From Flavobacterium sp. A45 (GTDB taxonomy: Bacteria > Bacteroidota > Bacteroidia > Flavobacteriales > Flavobacteriaceae): DNA of 64,000 nt. The DNA is taken from contig NZ_MUNX01000090.1 in NCBI RefSeq assembly GCF_002001005.1, positions 1 through 64,000 on the forward strand, written 5' to 3'. Made by a program: the position numbers and the translations under genes. Shown one piece after another: positions 60,444-64,000 of the stretch (position 1 is the stretch's first letter; the number at the start of each line of letters is the position of its first letter). The notes below the pieces were generated by a model. That model worked only from the letters and a program-made list of their open reading frames with translations. It ran no database searches and had not been told where the DNA came from.

Positions 60444-60871
60444 TCTACTTTTTTTGAAAAGGATAGTATTGTGTTTACTAAGTTCTTTATTTTTTCAGGA
60501 GGATATCCATTATCGAAAGTCTGGCTTTCATAGGTTTTTCCTTTATATGTTATTACCAAATTAGCCATAGCTGCACCATCGTGAAAACGTTTTTCGGTAG
60601 GTGCTTTCAAACTTGGAATTTCCTCCAAATCCACTTTTTGAAATTCATTTATTAAAGTATTCAATTCGGCATCAGTGAGAGAGTTTGAAACAGGTTTCCC
60701 ATCTCTTGTTTTGGTAACGGAAATTGTTTTGTTTTCTATAACGGTGTTATTATATAATCCTCTTGAATTGGCGGTGTACTCAATTTTTGCTGTACTCAAA
60801 TCCATATTATTTTGGCTTTGGCAGTTTTTACCAAGTATTAAAGTCAAGAACAAGAGTGATATAATTTTCAT
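60440..60871 (-). CDS. Small secreted protein within the Fe-S assembly operon
   Basis: A 143-residue protein with an N-terminal signal (MKIISLLFLTLILG) and a possible lipobox-like Cys (GKNC, residue 17). The mature part is strand-rich: TAKIEYTANSRGLYNNTVIENKTISVTKTRDG and a C-terminal QTFDNGYPPEKIKNLVNTIL. I do not recognise a named family. It lies between sufS and sufE with a four-base overlap to sufE, an unexpected place for an exported protein. Confidence 0.75.
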   Translation of the reverse strand: MKIISLLFLTLILGKNCQSQNNMDLSTAKIEYTANSRGLYNNTVIENKTISVTKTRDGKPVSNSLTDAELNTLINEFQKVDLEEIPSLKAPTEKRFHDGAAMANLVITYKGKTYESQTFDNGYPPEKIKNLVNTILSFSKKVE

Positions 60872-60882
60872 ATTTTTTTATT

Positions 60883-62097
60883 TTAAGATAACATCATTTG
60901 TGCTTTTTTTACTGCTTCGACCAATGAGTCAATTTCTTCTTTGGTATTGTAAAAAGAAAATGAAGCTCTAATTGTTCCTGGAATACCAAAGAAATTCATA
61001 ATTGGTTGAGCACAATGGTGACCCGTTCTTACAGCGATTCCCAATTTGTCAATAATGGTTCCAATGTCATACGGATGAATACCATCAATGTTAAATGAGA
61101 CCACCGAAGTTTTCGTTTCAGAAGTACCAAAAATTCTCAAACCGTCAATTTCTAACAATCTCTTTGTGGCGTATTCTAATAATTCCAATTCTTGCTTCTG
61201 AATATTTTCAAAACCAATTTCATTCATATAATCGATGGCAGTTCCTAGAACAATTCCGCCAGCAATATTAGGTGTTCCCGCTTCAAATTTATGTGGTAAA
61301 TCGGCATAAGTTGTTTTTTCAAAAGTTACCTCTTTAATCATTTCACCACCACCTTGATACGGAGGCAATTTATTCAACCAAGCTTCTTTTCCGTATAAAA
61401 CTCCTGTTCCTGTTGGACCACACATTTTATGTCCCGAAAAAACATAGAAATCACAATCCAAAGCTTGAACATCAGGTTTTAAATGTGGTACCGCCTGTGC
61501 ACCATCAATTAAAATTGCTGCTCCGACTTCATGCGCTTTATCAATCATATATTTGATAGGATTGATAGTTCCCAACGCATTAGAAATATGGTTAACAGTT
61601 ACGATTTTGGTTTTTGACGAAAGTAATTTATCGTATTCACTCATTATCAATTCGCCATTTTCATTCATCGGAATGACTTTGAGTGTGGCTCCTGTTTTTT
61701 CACACAACATTTGCCAAGGGACAATATTGCTGTGGTGTTCCAATGCTGAAACCAATACTTCATCACCTGGTTTTAGAATGGAAGCAAATCCATTGGCCAC
61801 TAAGTTGATGCCAAAAGTAGTCCCCGAAGTAAAAAGTACTTCGTGAAGGAATTTAGCATTGATATGATTTTGGATTTTTGCACGGGAAACTTCATAGGCA
61901 TCTGTCGCCAACTGGCTCAATGTATGAACTCCTCTATGGATATTGGCATTTATTTCTTGATAATAGGTTGAAATTGCATCAATAACCACTTGCGGTTTTT
62001 GTGAAGTGGCTCCGTTATCGAAATATACTAAAGGCTTTCCGTTTACTTTTTGTGAAAGAATAGGAAAGTCGGCTCTTATTTTTTGAATATCTAACAT
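60883..62097 (-). CDS. sufS: Cysteine desulfurase SufS
   Basis: A 404-residue pyridoxal-phosphate enzyme. LVYFDNGATSQKPQVVIDAI is at the start, the cofactor lysine is in VFSGHKMCGPTGTGVLYG, and the active-site cysteine is in VRTGHHCAQPIMNFF near residue 365. It supplies sulfur to SufE and the Suf scaffold. A minus-strand -7 box lies 27 bases upstream, so it leads its own transcript. Confidence 0.95.
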   Translation of the reverse strand: MLDIQKIRADFPILSQKVNGKPLVYFDNGATSQKPQVVIDAISTYYQEINANIHRGVHTLSQLATDAYEVSRAKIQNHINAKFLHEVLFTSGTTFGINLVANGFASILKPGDEVLVSALEHHSNIVPWQMLCEKTGATLKVIPMNENGELIMSEYDKLLSSKTKIVTVNHISNALGTINPIKYMIDKAHEVGAAILIDGAQAVPHLKPDVQALDCDFYVFSGHKMCGPTGTGVLYGKEAWLNKLPPYQGGGEMIKEVTFEKTTYADLPHKFEAGTPNIAGGIVLGTAIDYMNEIGFENIQKQELELLEYATKRLLEIDGLRIFGTSETKTSVVSFNIDGIHPYDIGTIIDKLGIAVRTGHHCAQPIMNFFGIPGTIRASFSFYNTKEEIDSLVEAVKKAQMMLS

Positions 62098-62123
62098 TTC
62101 TTTATTTAGAATTTTTCTAAATA

Positions 62124-62131
62124 CAAAAGTA
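62124..62131 (-). promoter_or_regulatory. -7 promoter box for sufS
   Basis: Read on the minus strand this is TACTTTTG, matching TAnnTTTG, 27 bases before the sufS ATG. It gives the sufS-sufE-sufT block a transcript independent of sufD. Confidence 0.6.
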
Positions 62132-62281
62132 ATACAATTGATTTAGTTTTCTAAGCAACAATAGTTAATAATTATAAAAATAGTACGAAAGAGAAGAACA
62201 TGGTTATTAAAACGATATGGAATTTAGTTGTTTGAAGTTAGTATTACTTTTTTCACTAAATTGGTGGAATTATCTTTCATT

Positions 62282-63622
62282 ATGAAAAAGTATTTTAAAA
62301 TAGGAATTTTTCTGTTTATTTTGTATTCTGTTTATTTTGGCTTTATCACATATTCTAAGCTAGAATTGATTTCAGGATTTTCGGCCAAAAGTATTGCTTC
62401 GGGTCATTTTCTGGCCAATCGTTCGCAGGAAAATATAGAAAACAATAATAATAATTTTGGTGTTATTCGTTGGGCTACCAATGAAATAAATGAATCGGAG
62501 AAATTTGCAACTGCAACTGTTTATGGTTTAAAAAGGCGGAAAGCAATTTATAGGGAAGGTTTGGGAGCTACATTAATCAGTGATGATTTTGACATATCTA
62601 AGTCTTACGAAGTTCCCAAAAGATCAAAATCAAAAAATAAATTACTGTTCCCTTATGGTGATATCGAACCCAAAGACACGGTTTTTGCCAATGTAAATTA
62701 TGCTAAATTGAATCAGGCTGTTGCCAAAGCATTTGATTCTAAAGAGCATAATGACAAAAGAACCCGATCGGTTTTAGTTATTTATAAAAACAGAATTATT
62801 GCGGAGAAATATGCTGACGGTTTTACAAAAAACAGTGTCATTCTCGGTTGGTCCATGACAAAGAGTATTACGGGTACACTTTTTGGAATACTTGAAAAAC
62901 AAAGAAAATTTGACATCTACAAACCTGCTCCCATTGCCGAATGGCAAAATGACAATCGAAAATACATTACGACGAATGATCTGCTTCATATGAATTCAGG
63001 TTTGGAGTGGGAAGAGAAATACGACAAGATCTGTGATGCTACCCAAATGCTTTTTCAGACTGAAGATATGTCACGATCACAATTATTAAAACCAGCCATT
63101 TTCAAACCCAACACGCATTGGAATTACTCTTCTGGCACGACTAATTTACTGTCGGGAATTTTGCGGAAGCAGTTCAAAACGCATCAGGAATATTTGGATT
63201 TTTGGTATTCGGCTTTGATTGATAAAATAGGAATGCATTCGATGATTGTCGAAACTGATATGGCCGGGAATTATGTTGGTTCGTCCTATGCTTGGGCGAC
63301 GACAAGGGATTGGTCCAAATTGGGATTATTGTATTTGCATAAAGGCAATTGGAATGGCGAACAACTATTTTATGCCAGTTGGGCAAAGTATGTTTCTACG
63401 CCTACCAACGGTTCAGGTGGAGATTATGGTGCTCATTTTTGGTTAAATGCTGGAGGGTATTATCCAGATGCACCTCGAGATTTGTATTCTGCCAATGGTT
63501 TTCAGGGACAAAAAGTATTTATCATTCCGTCACAGGATTTAGTAATTGTCCGAATGGGATTGAGTGAAGATTTTGATTTTAATGGGTTGCTAAAGGGGAT
63601 TGTGGGGAGCGTGAAAAAATAA
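62282..63622 (+). CDS. Serine hydrolase, class C beta-lactamase-like
   Basis: A 446-residue protein with a short basic N-terminus and one hydrophobic segment (residues 5-25), probably anchoring it to the inner membrane or acting as a signal. The nucleophile motif is SMTK near residue 198 (GWSMTKSITG), the second motif NYSSGT, and a later YGAHFWLNAGG. The family includes DD-peptidases, esterases and beta-lactamases; a class C resistance enzyme is not implied. It is inserted, in opposite orientation, between sufS and sufD. The ATG at 62282 fits the membrane segment best. Confidence 0.82.
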   Translation: MKKYFKIGIFLFILYSVYFGFITYSKLELISGFSAKSIASGHFLANRSQENIENNNNNFGVIRWATNEINESEKFATATVYGLKRRKAIYREGLGATLISDDFDISKSYEVPKRSKSKNKLLFPYGDIEPKDTVFANVNYAKLNQAVAKAFDSKEHNDKRTRSVLVIYKNRIIAEKYADGFTKNSVILGWSMTKSITGTLFGILEKQRKFDIYKPAPIAEWQNDNRKYITTNDLLHMNSGLEWEEKYDKICDATQMLFQTEDMSRSQLLKPAIFKPNTHWNYSSGTTNLLSGILRKQFKTHQEYLDFWYSALIDKIGMHSMIVETDMAGNYVGSSYAWATTRDWSKLGLLYLHKGNWNGEQLFYASWAKYVSTPTNGSGGDYGAHFWLNAGGYYPDAPRDLYSANGFQGQKVFIIPSQDLVIVRMGLSEDFDFNGLLKGIVGSVKK

Positions 63623-63637
63623 GTTTAAACACGAAGG

Positions 63638-63683
63638 ACACAAGGGGCACAAAGTTCTATAATAAACTTTGTGCCCCTTGTGT
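63638..63683. terminator. Perfect 19-bp hairpin between the serine hydrolase and sufD genes
   Basis: Arms 63638-63656 and 63665-63683 (19 bases, including AAGGGGCAC and GTGCCCCTT) enclose an eight-base AT loop. There is no long T-run, but its convergent position and strength fit a transcription stop for both genes. Confidence 0.7.
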
Positions 63684-63710
63684 AAAACTTAGTGAACCTA
63701 GTGGTTAAAA

Positions 63711-64000
63711 CTACAAATCAAATCCAATTTTAACGCCCAATTTATTAGCGATAATTGTGGTGATTCGTTGTTTTAATTCCGGTATTTTTATGTTTTCGAT
63801 AACGGCATTTGAGAAAGCATACATCAATAATGCTTTCGCTTCCTTTTTTGGAATTCCGCGTTGTTGCATATAAAACATAGCAGTTTCGTCCAGTTGTCCA
63901 ATAGTACATCCGTGAGAACATTTTACATCATCTGCAAAAATTTCCAATTGCGGTTTGGCGTTAATGGTTGCTTTGTCGCTTAACAGTATATTATTGCTTT
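63711..64000 (-). CDS. sufD: SufD, C-terminal part (runs off the window)
   Basis: The frame stays open to the last base of the window, and upstream codons read LLSDKATINAKPQLEIFADDVKCSHG. The KCSHGCTIGQLDETAMFYMQQRG signature is the C-terminal part of the SufB/SufD scaffold family, and context makes it SufD. About 96 codons are visible, including the stop; the N-terminus lies outside. It belongs to the sufBCD part of the Fe-S operon. Confidence 0.9.
   Translation of the reverse strand, partial: SNNILLSDKATINAKPQLEIFADDVKCSHGCTIGQLDETAMFYMQQRGIPKKEAKALLMYAFSNAVIENIKIPELKQRITTIIANKLGVKIGFDL

Noticed and set aside
62282..63622. Antibiotic-resistance class C beta-lactamase
   Set aside because: SxxK and YxS-like motifs are shared by many peptidases and esterases. 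The long N-terminal region and membrane segment do not match AmpC enzymes, so only serine hydrolase is claimed.

Overview
The window is a low-GC, AT-rich stretch of a Bacteroidota chromosome, almost certainly a Flavobacterium or close relative. The evidence is the SprE/PorW gliding and type IX secretion lipoprotein, bactofilin, the split F-type ATP synthase operon lacking beta and epsilon, a set of Flavobacteriia-restricted small membrane families (DUF6427, DUF6341, DUF6168, DUF6909, DUF5687), and Bacteroidota -7 promoter boxes (TAnnTTTG) in front of many genes. Several of those boxes decide between competing start codons. I see no rRNA, tRNA, CRISPR array, prophage or transposase.

Layout. 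0.5-4.7 kb: rpiB, a DUF1294 protein, the Tex RNA-binding protein, and a AAA/DUF4143 ATPase under two near-identical palindromes. 5.1-10.9 kb: a nitrate-type uptake locus with an FNR-like regulator carrying four candidate Fe-S cysteines, an outer-membrane channel, and an NrtA/NrtB/NrtC-like ABC transporter. Nitrate reductase genes are absent, and a strong multi-hairpin element separates the binding protein from the permease. 11.0-15.2 kb: TatA, a membrane-anchored protein resembling the non-catalytic N-terminus of M23 peptidases, a GH3-family protein and DUF6909. 15.2-28.1 kb: a surface-polysaccharide cluster with a Wzz-like protein, flippase, glycosyltransferases, polymerase/ligase-like membrane proteins, UDP-glucuronate decarboxylase, initiating sugar transferase, UDP-GlcNAc 2-epimerase and a CapK/PaaK-like ligase. 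Its last three genes form one tightly coupled minus-strand operon with a HigBA toxin-antitoxin pair at its head.

28.8-37.3 kb: housekeeping genes (purD, upp, GT9, DUF4254), a PaaE-type reductase and an ABC exporter pair. 37.4-46.3 kb: sprE, bactofilin, and atpZ-DUF6168-atpB-E-F-H-A-G, with hairpins in three of the gaps. 46.6-50.4 kb: a GNAT acetyltransferase, a second flippase, dut and a sugar nucleotidyltransferase. 50.5-57.9 kb: a TPR protein, a DUF4292 lipoprotein, two tandem EnvC-like proteins with degenerate LytM domains, a BI-1 family protein and hflX. 57.9-64 kb: a minus-strand Fe-S assembly operon (sufS, a small secreted protein, sufE, sufT, DUF2480, DUF3078). It is split from sufD, which runs off the window, by an oppositely oriented serine hydrolase.

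Most genes are ordinary. The unusual content lies between them: structured intergenic elements (short-word inverted arrays, a pair of 64-bp structured repeats, a four-unit 35-41 bp tandem array), a toxin-antitoxin pair heading a polysaccharide operon, and the duplicated EnvC pair. I did not find a clearly new multi-gene system. The best candidates for follow-up are the HigBA-polysaccharide operon and the intergenic RNA-structure elements.
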